Positions 33,501 to 41,083 of a DNA stretch of 53,268 bases are shown piece after piece; the first letter of the stretch is position 1; the number at the start of each line of letters is the position of its first letter. Location of the stretch: positions 1 through 53,268 of the forward strand of contig QUDE01000018.1 of assembly GCA_003477405.1 (NCBI GenBank), written 5' to 3'. A program made the position numbers and the translations under genes. The notes below the pieces were generated by a model, which was not told the DNA's origin, made no database searches, and saw only the letters and a list, made by a program, of their open reading frames with translations. This stretch comes from Ruminococcaceae bacterium AM07-15. Lineage in GTDB: Bacteria > Bacillota > Clostridia > Oscillospirales > Butyricicoccaceae.

Positions 33501-35255
33501 CTACCCGATGTTCCAGATCATTTCGCTCAGCTGATACAGCATCTCCTGCCGCTCCTCAATGGCCTGTTTATTCCACTGGGGCCAGGCCCGCAGCAGCCGG
33601 TTGGTGCGGTTGATGGCCGTATCCTGTCCCTGGTCCACCAGACCGGGCAGAGAAGATGTGATATAAAACTTGGACTGTTTGTAGGATGCCGCTTTGCTTT
33701 CATACAGATCGTTGTGAATGGATTTGTTGATGCTGTTTTCCAGCAAAGTCAGGTTGCCCAGCCGGTGGAGGTAGATGGGAAATTCCTCCTCGTCCACGCC
33801 GTAAGCCTCCTTGTTTTCGCAGGTCTGGGGCATGATGTGCTCGATCTCCACCGCCGTCTGAGTGTAGACCGTCAGATCCTCTGCCGTGGTCTTGCCCAGC
33901 CGCAGCCCGTCCACATAGGCGGTGATTTTTCCCAGAATGAACTTGATGCGGTATTGCTGCATACTGTTCAGCCCCAGGCGGAGGAAATTGGAATGGTTGT
34001 CCTGCTTCCAGTCCCGCACCTCCGGCAGAACGGTCTCCTGCACAAATTCATCCAGCTGCTGGGGCGTGACGATGTGCCGCAGGCTCCGGCACCACTGGGC
34101 AAAGGTGCGCTCGGTCACATTGGTGGCCACCCGGTTGATGACTCCGTAATAGATCACCGATTCCACCACCGCTTTCCACTGGGCAAAAGCCTCCTCCTGC
34201 ATATTGGAAGCCGCCAGCATCAGCATCAGATGGAGCTTATAGGATTTGCCCGCCAGCAGAGGGATGTTTTTCAGATGCACATTTCCCTGGGAAAGATCAT
34301 CGGGCATCCTGCATTTCACATACAGATCCACCTGTTCCATCATTTTCTGCACAAAGGCAAAGGGCGCTTCCCGGTAACGGCACTGGTCGTTGTTGCAGGT
34401 GAGCCAGCTGTAAATCTGATCCTCGCGGAGAACGCCGTCCTTCTCCTTGGAGGTGTCGTAATTGGCCATGATAAAATACCGGAGGAAGCGGAGGGGTTTT
34501 TCGTCGATCTTCTCCAGCGCCCGGGTGATGTATTTCCAGTTCATGTTCAGCTCTTTGAATTTGCTCCGCTCCACCTGACGGAACACCATGTTTTTCAGCA
34601 GATCCATGGGGTCCAGGCCCTTGCCCCGCTGGTTGATGGTTTCAAAGATCTTCAGCGCATCGGTGATGTCGTAGGTCTCGATGCGCACAAAGCTGGTTTT
34701 GTTCAGCAGAAACACCACGAACTTTTTCAGATCGGCGATTTCCGGAAACTGTTCCCCCAGGAATTTCTGGGCCGTCTGAAAGGCGTTGAACAGCCGCTCG
34801 CCCGATAGGGTCAGATGGGCGGGCTTTTCCTTCCCTTTTTCGATGAGCTCCAGGCAGTTTCCCGCATCCTCATATTGCAGCTGAAGATGGTATAAATTGA
34901 TCACATCCCCATCGTTGTTCATGGTGGCGCTGTAAATCAGGTTTTCCAACACGCTGGTCTGCTGCCCCTGGGCCATGTAAATCTGTTTGATGGCGCACAG
35001 AAGGATGAAAAAAGTGGTCAGGCGCTGCTGCCCGTCGATCAGCTCAAACTGCCCGCCGGAATCGCAGGTGACAATGGTCCCAAGAAAATAGGGCTTCCTG
35101 TTGTCCTCCTGGTAAGCGTCCAGCAAGTCGGCCAGCAGCTGCTCCACCTGTTCATCCTGCCACACATATTCCCGCTGGTAATCCGGGACGATATAGTGAT
35201 CCTTGAATGCCGAAATAATGGAATGGTCGTTGTATTTGATATGGGTATCTGCCAT
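33501..35255 (-). CDS. DUF262/DUF1524 protein (GmrSD-like, candidate defence)
   Basis: A 584-residue protein with the domain order of single-chain GmrSD-type enzymes. The DUF262 part is at ~1-230: YIVPDYQREYVWQDEQ, then the NTP-site motif ELIDGQQRLTTFF. The C-terminal DUF1524 HNH-like nuclease is at ~460-560: VEIEHIMPQ, LGNLTLLENSINKSIHND. GmrSD enzymes cut modified (glucosylated) phage DNA using NTP. Here the two halves are in one chain and no methylase is near, fitting a type IV-like system. I start at MADTHIKYNDHS, ATG 35255. It is a lone gene between repeats and sepF2. The defence role is inferred from the family. Confidence 0.85.
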   Translation of the reverse strand: MADTHIKYNDHSIISAFKDHYIVPDYQREYVWQDEQVEQLLADLLDAYQEDNRKPYFLGTIVTCDSGGQFELIDGQQRLTTFFILLCAIKQIYMAQGQQTSVLENLIYSATMNNDGDVINLYHLQLQYEDAGNCLELIEKGKEKPAHLTLSGERLFNAFQTAQKFLGEQFPEIADLKKFVVFLLNKTSFVRIETYDITDALKIFETINQRGKGLDPMDLLKNMVFRQVERSKFKELNMNWKYITRALEKIDEKPLRFLRYFIMANYDTSKEKDGVLREDQIYSWLTCNNDQCRYREAPFAFVQKMMEQVDLYVKCRMPDDLSQGNVHLKNIPLLAGKSYKLHLMLMLAASNMQEEAFAQWKAVVESVIYYGVINRVATNVTERTFAQWCRSLRHIVTPQQLDEFVQETVLPEVRDWKQDNHSNFLRLGLNSMQQYRIKFILGKITAYVDGLRLGKTTAEDLTVYTQTAVEIEHIMPQTCENKEAYGVDEEEFPIYLHRLGNLTLLENSINKSIHNDLYESKAASYKQSKFYITSSLPGLVDQGQDTAINRTNRLLRAWPQWNKQAIEERQEMLYQLSEMIWNIG

Positions 35256-35359
35256 CTTCCCCACCCTTTTCCTCTTTGATTCATCGGTCTCTTTATTGTT
35301 ATACAAGGCTTTCCCTTTTTTTGCAAGCCCCTGCCCGGGGTCTTTGCTCCCCGGCTGCA

Positions 35360-35401
35360 AAAAAAGAGCCATTCTGCTTTGCAGGCAGAATGGCTCTTTC
35401 C
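35360..35401 (-). terminator. Terminator of the second sepF
   Basis: GAGCCATTCTGC and its complement form a stem; on the minus strand it ends in CTCTTTTTTTT. It starts about 10 bp beyond the sepF2 stop. Confidence 0.9.
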
Positions 35402-35412
35402 TTGGTTTGTTT

Positions 35413-35826
35413 TTAGAAGTACCGCTGCTCCTGGGTCTCATCGGTGAGCTCCACGCTATAGGGAGCCACCAGATAAGCGCCGGTGGCGATTTGGGCGATG
35501 TGCCCATCTCTGGCATAGGCGGCGCCGCTGATGAAATCGATCATGCGGCGGGTGACCTCCACGGTGGCGGCCTGCACATTGAGCACCACCGTGCGGCCGG
35601 CCTTCAGCTCGTCCACCACCAGGCTGGCATCTTCAAAGCGATTGGTGCGGATGGATGTAATCTGGAAAGCAGCCGCCGGAGCAGGCATGGTCATTTCCTC
35701 CGTCCGGGTACGCTCCACCTTCCGGGGCGCCAGAGCCCGGTTCTCCTCCACTTCGTATTCGTACTCGTCCTCGTAATCCTCGTCGTCATAGCCCATAAAG
35801 GACCGGACCTTATCCATCAGCGCCAC
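35413..35826 (-). CDS. SepF paralogue (second copy)
   Basis: A 137-residue SepF-like protein. The N-terminus MALMDKVRSFMGY can form the membrane-binding helix, followed by a very acidic linker (DDEDYEDEYEYEVEE) and the SepF core (RFEDASLVVDELKAGRTVVLNVQ; FISGAAYARDG; GAYLVAPYSVEL). It is clearly divergent from the sepF at 22640. GTG at 35826 has GGAGGG 7 bases before it, while the in-frame ATG at 35817 is too far, so GTG is preferred. It is monocistronic with its own terminator. It may act at another stage, such as sporulation septation, which is speculation. Confidence 0.9.
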   Translation of the reverse strand: MALMDKVRSFMGYDDEDYEDEYEYEVEENRALAPRKVERTRTEEMTMPAPAAAFQITSIRTNRFEDASLVVDELKAGRTVVLNVQAATVEVTRRMIDFISGAAYARDGHIAQIATGAYLVAPYSVELTDETQEQRYF

Positions 35827-35978
35827 AGCAGACCCTCCGTTTTATCTTCGGCCAAAGGCTTGGCCAGTGTGTTTTTTCATCTTTATATGAGATTATAGCC
35901 TATTTTCCCTGGTTTGACAAGGATATTTTGTCGACTTTTCCCTGCAAAAAGCCACTTTTTTCGCCCAAAATTTCCCTT

Positions 35979-36530
35979 TCAGGGCAAAAACAGGCCGCAG
36001 AGCAGCACCTGATAGGGCGGCAGCCCCTCCTGGGAAAAGGAAATGGGAAGGTGCAGAACTTCCCCCGACAGGTCCACCACCGAAAAGCCCAGGCTCTCCA
36101 GAGAAAGGCGCATTTTCTCCGGAAAACGGCAGGGTTTTCCCTCCGGCCGGGCGCAATGGGCGCACAGACGGCAGCCCCCATGGGTCAGCCCCAGGCTGCC
36201 CGGATGGCTTTGTTCCAGCCGGAGCATTTCCTCATGGGCGGCTTTGCCATACTGGGCGGCGCAGCTTTCCATGAAAGCGCCGGCTTTTTCCGGCGAGGCA
36301 ACTTCCCGGCGCAGCTCCGGGGAAAAATGGAGCACATGACAAAAAAGCCGGATTTTGGAAAATTGCTCCAGATCCGGCAAAGCCCCTTCCTCATAAGGGG
36401 GGCAGGACCACAAGGCCCCATACCGGGGACAGGCCCGGCAGAAGCCCCAGAATTTTTCCCGGTCGTAAAAATCCATCAGCCGGGAAAGGGGGATTTCCCC
36501 CTCCCGCTTTTCCACTGTGACGCCGGTCAC
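35979..36530 (-). CDS. DUF2284 predicted metal-binding protein
   Basis: A 183-residue Cys-rich protein. The family motif is CRACPRYGALWSCPPY near residues 31-46, and a second cluster GGCRLCAHCARPEGKPCRFPEKMR is near 117-140. The cysteines could hold metal or an Fe-S cluster; no activity is known. The GTG start overlaps the stop of the next gene upstream by 4 bp, so the two are coupled. The C-terminal half reads as an alpha/beta domain (SLGFSVVDLSGEVLHLPIS). Confidence 0.8.
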   Translation of the reverse strand: MTGVTVEKREGEIPLSRLMDFYDREKFWGFCRACPRYGALWSCPPYEEGALPDLEQFSKIRLFCHVLHFSPELRREVASPEKAGAFMESCAAQYGKAAHEEMLRLEQSHPGSLGLTHGGCRLCAHCARPEGKPCRFPEKMRLSLESLGFSVVDLSGEVLHLPISFSQEGLPPYQVLLCGLFLP

Positions 36531-36889
36531 TTATTTTCGCTTTCCGGGGCCTTGGCCTCTTCTTCGGCCTTCTGCTTTTGCAGCAGCTTGACCAGCTCCC
36601 CGAAGCGGCCCACGATGTAGCCGTAGTTGTCCTTTTTATGAGGGATCATGCACTGGCTGCAATCCTTGATGCCCCCATAGGTGTACTGGAAATTGCCGCC
36701 GCATTTGTCCCCCAGGGCATAGAGGGGGCAGTAGCAGAACAGGCAGTTGAAGTTCTCCTTGTCCTCGGTTTGGTGGCAGGGGAAAAACTCGCATTTTTCG
36801 TGGCGGAAAAAGGAGTACTGGCTCCCTCTCCACATTCCATTGTCCTCATACAGATCGGGAATCTCGTCCAGAATGTTCTTCTCGTCCAT
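36527..36889 (-). CDS. Cysteine-rich small-domain protein
   Basis: A 120-residue protein with many cysteines: YSFFRHEKCEFFPCH, NFNCLFCYCPLYALGDKCGGN and KDCSQCMIPH. This matches the Cys-rich small domain found near cobalamin and metal genes in anaerobes, probably metal binding; the function is not known. A charged coiled tail (KLLQKQKAEEEAK) ends it. AGGAGG-type site GGAGGTGC precedes the ATG. It forms a two-gene operon with the DUF2284 gene, both being Cys-rich, which suggests a shared metal or redox task. Confidence 0.78.
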   Translation of the reverse strand: MDEKNILDEIPDLYEDNGMWRGSQYSFFRHEKCEFFPCHQTEDKENFNCLFCYCPLYALGDKCGGNFQYTYGGIKDCSQCMIPHKKDNYGYIVGRFGELVKLLQKQKAEEEAKAPESENK

Positions 36890-37020
36890 GGTGCACCTCC
36901 GGCTGTTTTCTTCATTATTTATATAGTATTATACTGCCCCACAAAAACCCCGTCAACAAAAATCCCCCATTTGCAAAGGGAGACCGATTGTGATACCATC
37001 AGAAAAAAGGAGGGGTTTTC

Positions 37021-37815
37021 ATGGATCAGCAGCAAAGACGGGAATTTTTGCTTGGTTTTCTCTTGGGAGAAAACAAGCGGTATGAGGGCCGGGCCATCCC
37101 CGTGGGCCCGGAAAACCAGCGGAAACTGCTGCGTGCCCTGATGAATCTGCGCCCGCCCAAACCGGTGCCGGAAGAGGTGCTGGCGGTCCAGGATGATTAT
37201 CTCAAAGAGCGGCTTTCGGAGCGGGGCGTGGCCTCCTTATCCGCCCTTCTCCCCTCTCCCCTTTTTCCCCGGGTCGCGCTCTGGCGTGGGGACATCACCA
37301 CCCTGCCGGTGTCCGCCATCGTCAACGCCGCAAACTCCGCCCTTTTGGGCTGCTTTGCCCCGGGCCACCACTGCATCGACAACGCCATCCATACCTATGC
37401 CGGGATGCAGCTGCGGCTCTATTGCCATGAATACATGGAAAAACAAGGATATCCCCAGCCCACCGGCATGGGGGTGCTCACCCCGGCTTTCAACCTGCCC
37501 TGTAAGGGGGTCATCCATGTGGTGGGGCCCATCGTCCACGGCAATCTCACCCAAAAGGACAGGCAGGCGCTCCGGCAAAGTTACCTGTCCTGCCTGCACA
37601 TCGCCCAGCGGGAGCAGATGGAGTCGCTGGCCTTCTGCTGCATTTCCACCGGGGCCTTCCACTTTCCGCCGGAGGAGGCCGCCGCCATCGCGGTAGATAC
37701 GGTGCTGGATTTTCTCAAAGACTCGCCCTATCCGAAAAAGGTAGTGTTCAACACCTTCACCCAGGCAGACGACGCACTCTACCGCACCCTGCTGCATCTG
37801 CCCTCTGCCCCTTGA
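37021..37815 (+). CDS. Zinc-type macrodomain protein (ADP-ribosyl hydrolase-like)
   Basis: A 264-residue protein. An N-terminal helical part (~1-75) is followed by a macro domain: LWRGDITTLPVSAIVNAANSALLG, then GCFAPGHHCIDNAIH, VLTPAFNLPCKGVIHVVGP and FCCISTGAFHFPPEEAA. The GCFxPxHxCIDNxIH motif belongs to the Zn-dependent macrodomains that remove ADP-ribose from proteins, known in Staphylococcus and Streptococcus beside a sirtuin and a lipoate ligase. None of those partners is here, so the target is open. AAGGAGG lies 7 bases before the ATG. It faces a TTGACA-TATGCT promoter just past its end. Confidence 0.88.
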   Translation: MDQQQRREFLLGFLLGENKRYEGRAIPVGPENQRKLLRALMNLRPPKPVPEEVLAVQDDYLKERLSERGVASLSALLPSPLFPRVALWRGDITTLPVSAIVNAANSALLGCFAPGHHCIDNAIHTYAGMQLRLYCHEYMEKQGYPQPTGMGVLTPAFNLPCKGVIHVVGPIVHGNLTQKDRQALRQSYLSCLHIAQREQMESLAFCCISTGAFHFPPEEAAAIAVDTVLDFLKDSPYPKKVVFNTFTQADDALYRTLLHLPSAP

Positions 37816-37840
37816 CAAACGGGGATTTTTCCGGTATGCT
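37812..37840 (+). promoter_or_regulatory. Strong promoter reading toward tRNA-Ser
   Basis: TTGACA and TATGCT are separated by 17 bases and overlap the macrodomain stop. No open frame follows; the transcript would cover the duplicated region and perhaps tRNA-Ser. Confidence 0.5.
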
Positions 37841-37887
37841 GTTAAAGCACCATGCAGCGGTATCGAAGTGGTCATAACGGGGCTGAC

Positions 37888-38020
37888 TCGAAATCATGTT
37901 TCCACTTTGGAAGTCCAAATTGCCGAAAAGCCAGTAACCATGCGGGTTTGCGGGCAAGTTCAAATCGTGAATTGGGGTCTGTTCTATCCTGTTGTTCTTC
38001 CCGATTTCCACGGCTTGAAT
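37888..38020 (+). repeat. Direct repeat upstream of tRNA-Ser, copy 1
   Basis: This copy shares with 38146-38283 CGAAATCA, ACCATGCGGGTT, GAGTTCAAAT-type bases and a perfect 32-base stretch ending CTTCCCGATTTCCAC. Each copy is followed at once by a promoter-like sequence. The gap 37816-38322 holds no supported protein gene. Confidence 0.75.
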
Positions 38021-38042
38021 TTTGCGGGAAAATGGCTATAAT
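38015..38042 (+). promoter_or_regulatory. Promoter after repeat copy 1
   Basis: TTGAAT and TATAAT are separated by 16 bases, directly at the end of the first repeat. No gene is recognised in the 100 bp downstream; it may be the leftover promoter of a lost stable RNA gene. Confidence 0.5.
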
Positions 38043-38145
38043 GAGAGCAGCCATCTGACGGCCACTTTGAGAGGTGTGTTTTGGGGTTCCGTAGTTACCG
38101 CTATCGTCCCTGATTTACCGTCATCATCCAAGTTGGTGTAATGAT

Positions 38146-38283
38146 TCGAAATCAGGTTTCCTATGCGGAGTGCCAAACGGCTGAAACCCTTGGAACCATG
38201 CGGGTTCCAGCCGAGTTCAAATTGAATATTGAATAATGTTGCTTGTTCTATCCTGTTGTTCTTCCCGATTTCCACCGGCTGAA
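38146..38283 (+). repeat. Direct repeat upstream of tRNA-Ser, copy 2
   Basis: Second copy of the ~135-bp unit, about 258 bp after the first. It ends ~40 bp before the tRNA, with TATAAC at 38309-38314 placed as the tRNA -10 element. Confidence 0.75.
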
Positions 38284-38322
38284 TTGGTCGGCGGGTCGGG
38301 ACCAGGGATATAACATAAATTT

Positions 38323-38416
38323 GGAGATGTACCCAAGCGGTTGAAGGGTCCGCACTCGAAATGCGGTAGGTCGGCTCAAAACCGGCGCGAGAGTTCGAAT
38401 CTCTCCATCTCCGCCA
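38323..38416 (+). tRNA. tRNA-Ser (anticodon CGA)
   Basis: The 94-nt gene folds with acceptor stem GGAGATG / CATCTCC, discriminator G and an encoded CCA. The anticodon stem is CCGCA/TGCGG with loop CTCGAAA (anticodon CGA, reads UCG). The long variable arm (GTCGGCTCAAAACCGGC) is typical of serine, and the T loop is TTCGAAT. It is the insertion site of the mobile element that begins right after it. Confidence 0.97.
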
Positions 38417-38417
38417 T

Positions 38418-38458
38418 GAGGTCTGCCAGCGAAATGCTGGTAGACCTCTTTCCTTTTT
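38418..38458 (+). terminator. Terminator of tRNA-Ser
   Basis: A 13-bp stem, GAGGTCTGCCAGC with its complement, has loop GAAAT and is followed by TTTCCTTTTT. It lies between the tRNA end and the converging integrase gene. Confidence 0.88.
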
Positions 38459-39743
38459 ATGGAGAAACCGCCGATAGGTTTTGTAGCATGGGCGCCACAA
38501 TGTCCTGCTCAATGGCTGCGGCGGATTGTTTTTTCGTGGCATATTGCAGATGCCCGTAAATATCCACCGTTGTCGAGATCTCACTGTGTCCCAGCCACTC
38601 CTTTACCTGTTCCATCGGAACACCGTTTGCCAGCAAAAGCGAGGCACAGGTATGGCGAAGATCGTGGAAACGAATGTGCCGTAAGTTGTTCTTGGCAAGC
38701 AACTTCCCAAAGGTCGAGGACACATAGTTGGGTTTAATAAGATTGCCAATCACATCGACACAGACATATCCCAGATATTCTTTGTTGTAGGAACGCCCGC
38801 ACAGCTTGCGATTTTCTTCCTGCTGTTTCTTGGCCTCCAGCAACCGCTCTTTCAAAAAAGGAATCAATGGATAAGTCCGCAGACTGGATTTGTTTTTTGC
38901 CTTGTCCTTCTTAATCGTGACCCGTTCTCCCTTTACATTGCAAGTTGTTACCGTATGCCGGATGGAGAAGCAGTTATGGTTGAAGTCAAAGGCACTCCAT
39001 TTCAGACCGATAACCTCACTGCGGCGCAGGCCGTAAAAAGCAGTCAGAAGAACTACCAGTTCGATCTTATGCCCCTTGATGACTTCAAACAGATTCAGGA
39101 CTTCCGAATCCAGGTAGTAGTCACCCTTGAAGGGTTCAGGCTTGGAAATGATAATCCGGTCAGCCGGATTGCTTGGAATCAGATTTTTGTCAACCGCATA
39201 ATTCAACGCCCCATGAATCAGAGCGTGGTAATGTTTAACGGTAGTCGGCTTGACCCGTTCCAATTCTTTCTCATAAAAATCGAGAATATCTTGTTTGGTA
39301 AGGTCACAAAGGGCGACAGGATGCTCTCGGAAATACGGGGCGATGGGATTATTAAGCTGCTGTTCGTATCCCGAATAGGTCGAGAGTTCAATGGGCTTGC
39401 TGTCCATCACCCGTCCGGTAGCAGACTTATACTTGTACTCAAGCCACTGATACAGGAAATCCACAAAGGAAATCTTTGCGGATGACGGGTCAGACGGAGA
39501 AGCCAACTGCCGTGAGGCCGTAGCCTCCTGAAGCAGCTTTTCCGTCCATTCCTTTCGGATGGTGGGAAGCATATTGTTTGCCCAAGTCTTGTTGCCCTTG
39601 ACTTTCTTATGGGTGGGAATCCATTTGGGCTTTCTCTTACCGTTCTCATCGGTAAGGTTTAGAACCCAATAGAGATACCCTTTTTTCTCGGCCACATGGC
39701 CGGAGATTAGTTTGCTGTTTTCTTGCAGGTGTACCGCTGGCAT
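38457..39743 (-). CDS. Tyrosine recombinase / integrase
   Basis: A 428-residue phage/ICE integrase. The N-terminal arm-binding part is at ~1-70 (GYLYWVLNLTDENGKRKPKWIPT) and the core-binding SAM-like part at ~90-200 (YSGYEQQLNNPIAPYFREHP). The catalytic domain contains Arg in YGLRRSEVIGLKW, HDLRHTCASLLL, and the Tyr nucleophile in TTVDIYGHL with His in LGHSEIS. It should insert the element at the tRNA-Ser 3' end. I start at ATG 39743, with AGGAGG 11 bases before it; an upstream GTG (39779) has no good site. It ends 40 bp from the tRNA. Confidence 0.95.
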   Translation of the reverse strand: MPAVHLQENSKLISGHVAEKKGYLYWVLNLTDENGKRKPKWIPTHKKVKGNKTWANNMLPTIRKEWTEKLLQEATASRQLASPSDPSSAKISFVDFLYQWLEYKYKSATGRVMDSKPIELSTYSGYEQQLNNPIAPYFREHPVALCDLTKQDILDFYEKELERVKPTTVKHYHALIHGALNYAVDKNLIPSNPADRIIISKPEPFKGDYYLDSEVLNLFEVIKGHKIELVVLLTAFYGLRRSEVIGLKWSAFDFNHNCFSIRHTVTTCNVKGERVTIKKDKAKNKSSLRTYPLIPFLKERLLEAKKQQEENRKLCGRSYNKEYLGYVCVDVIGNLIKPNYVSSTFGKLLAKNNLRHIRFHDLRHTCASLLLANGVPMEQVKEWLGHSEISTTVDIYGHLQYATKKQSAAAIEQDIVAPMLQNLSAVSP

Positions 39744-39890
39744 ACTGATCTGTTCCTCCTTTTGCGGTATTGAGTTCACCTACCAATGACACCTTTATTG
39801 TATCATCGGACAGAACAAAACTCCAGGTAAATCCGCGTCAGAATTGTTAACTTTCTGCGTCTATCCGGTGAAGATCGACACCATAGCCTG

Positions 39891-40133
39891 CTACTCCGCC
39901 AAAGTGGAGCAGGTGATTTTCAAATAACGAAGAATGTGGGCTTTGGGGATGCGGTAAGCCCGTCCAATTTTCAGGTACTCAATTTTCCCAGCTTTAAGTA
40001 ACTTGTACCCGGTTTTTGTACTGACGCCAAGCGCCTCACACATTTGGCCAATGTCCATCACATCCGGGTAGTCTTTTAACATCAATCGGTAGGCATCTCT
40101 GGGGGAGAGTAGGCCGCCGTCATTTTCATACAT
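39891..40133 (-). CDS. Excisionase-like HTH protein
   Basis: An 80-residue DNA-binding protein with a MerR/excisionase-type winged helix: VMDIGQMCEALGVSTKTGYKLLKAGKI, then LKIGRAYRIPKAHILRYL. Such proteins bend DNA at the attachment site and steer the integrase toward excision. It overlaps the upstream MazF-like gene by 8 bp and lies 147 bp before the integrase on the same strand, as in Tn916-type elements. Confidence 0.88.
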   Translation of the reverse strand: MYENDGGLLSPRDAYRLMLKDYPDVMDIGQMCEALGVSTKTGYKLLKAGKIEYLKIGRAYRIPKAHILRYLKITCSTLAE

Positions 40134-40503
40134 TGTGAGTCCTCCTTTCGTTGGGGTATCCTATGCCGATGCTGATTGCCAGGGCTGCATCTATCTCCAG
40201 CATTTTTTCTTTGCTGATACGCCCAATGTAACCACGGAGCCGCTTCCGGTCTATTGTCCGCAGTTGTTCCAACAGAAGCAGAGAGGTAGGCGCAAGCCCC
40301 GGCACATTCTCAAGTAGGATATGGGTAGGCAGACTGTTCTTCGCTTTTCTGCTGGTGATGGCTGCCGCAACAACGGTAGGACTAAAGTAATTCCCCACAT
40401 CATTTTGGATAACAAGGACAGGGCGGATGCCGCCTTGCTCGGAGCCGACCACCGGGTTCAGGTCTGCATAGAACAGATCGCCACGCCGGATAGCCTTTCG
40501 CAT
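40126..40503 (-). CDS. MazF/PemK-family protein (putative endoribonuclease)
   Basis: A 125-residue SH3-like barrel protein of the MazF/PemK toxin family. Seen are IRRGDLFYADLNPVVGSEQGG, RPVLVIQNDVGNYFSPTVVAAAIT, the Thr/Ser pair around THILLE, and LLEQLRTIDRKRL. MazF toxins cut mRNA at short motifs. No MazE antitoxin is adjacent; the overlapping partner is the excisionase, so it may instead help maintain or regulate the element. The ATG has AGGAGGTC before it and follows a long leader hairpin. Confidence 0.9.
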   Translation of the reverse strand: MRKAIRRGDLFYADLNPVVGSEQGGIRPVLVIQNDVGNYFSPTVVAAAITSRKAKNSLPTHILLENVPGLAPTSLLLLEQLRTIDRKRLRGYIGRISKEKMLEIDAALAISIGIGYPNERRTHNV

Positions 40504-40530
40504 AAACTGACCTCCTGAATATTAAGTAAG

Positions 40531-40571
40531 CCGGAAAACGGGGCAGGCCATAAGACCTGCCCCATTTCCGG
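40531..40571. other. Leader hairpin before the MazF-like gene
   Basis: CCGGAAAACGGGGCAGG pairs with CCTGCCCCATTTCCGG around an 8-base loop. No T-run follows on either strand, so it is more likely a leader structure than a terminator. It ends 27 bp before the MazF-like start codon. Confidence 0.6.
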
Positions 40572-41083
40572 CGAAATACAAAATCCGATTTGTTTTCTTG
40601 TTATGTGCCATTTGTCCTTGACACCCCGCACATATTGGGAAGTCATCAGTGACCGGCAGCGAACCGGCCCACGGGAATCTCACCCCTCCGAGGATCTCTC
40701 CGAGCTGCCCCCATTGCGTGATCCTGCAACCAGATGGTTTCCAAATGTTATGGACTACTCTGATCTTAAGCAGGGCTGTGGCTGGACAGGAGTACCATTA
40801 TGCCCCTTTCCGGTCATGGCCGCGCCGGGTGCTGCCCGGTTTTTACAGGCTGCCGTTACTCGCTCATACAGGACAGGATTGTATGCAAGACCAATTATGA
40901 TAATCAGGTGGGATCTGCTCATCATGTCCGTATATCATGGCGCGGCCCCTGAATCGGCTTTAGCTCTTCGAGCTGGAAAGGGGGGATGTTGCTGATGAAT
41001 GAGTATGCGGTTGTCAAGGTACAGGTGAAAGAAGAACACTCGAAAGAATGCCTTTCACCTATCGTCCTGAAACCGCATGGGTG
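40572..41083. other. Gene-free stretch with a 74-nt nested inverted repeat
   Basis: I find no supported gene. At 41005-41078 there is a nested dyad: ATGCGGTT with AACCGCAT outside and AGGTGAAAG with CTTTCACCT inside (41023-41031, 41052-41060). It lies directly after the stop of the sigma-like gene and could be its transcript end or a structured RNA. A short plus-strand frame starts in it (40995) with a poor case for coding. Confidence 0.45.

Noticed and set aside
37757..38011. Short minus-strand frame similar to the one across tRNA-Ser
   Set aside because: The similarity is due to the direct repeat upstream of the tRNA; no ribosome binding site and no family.
38036..38584. A 182-codon minus-strand frame covering tRNA-Ser
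   Set aside because: It is antisense to the tRNA and to the tRNA terminator; such frames around tRNA genes are common false calls.
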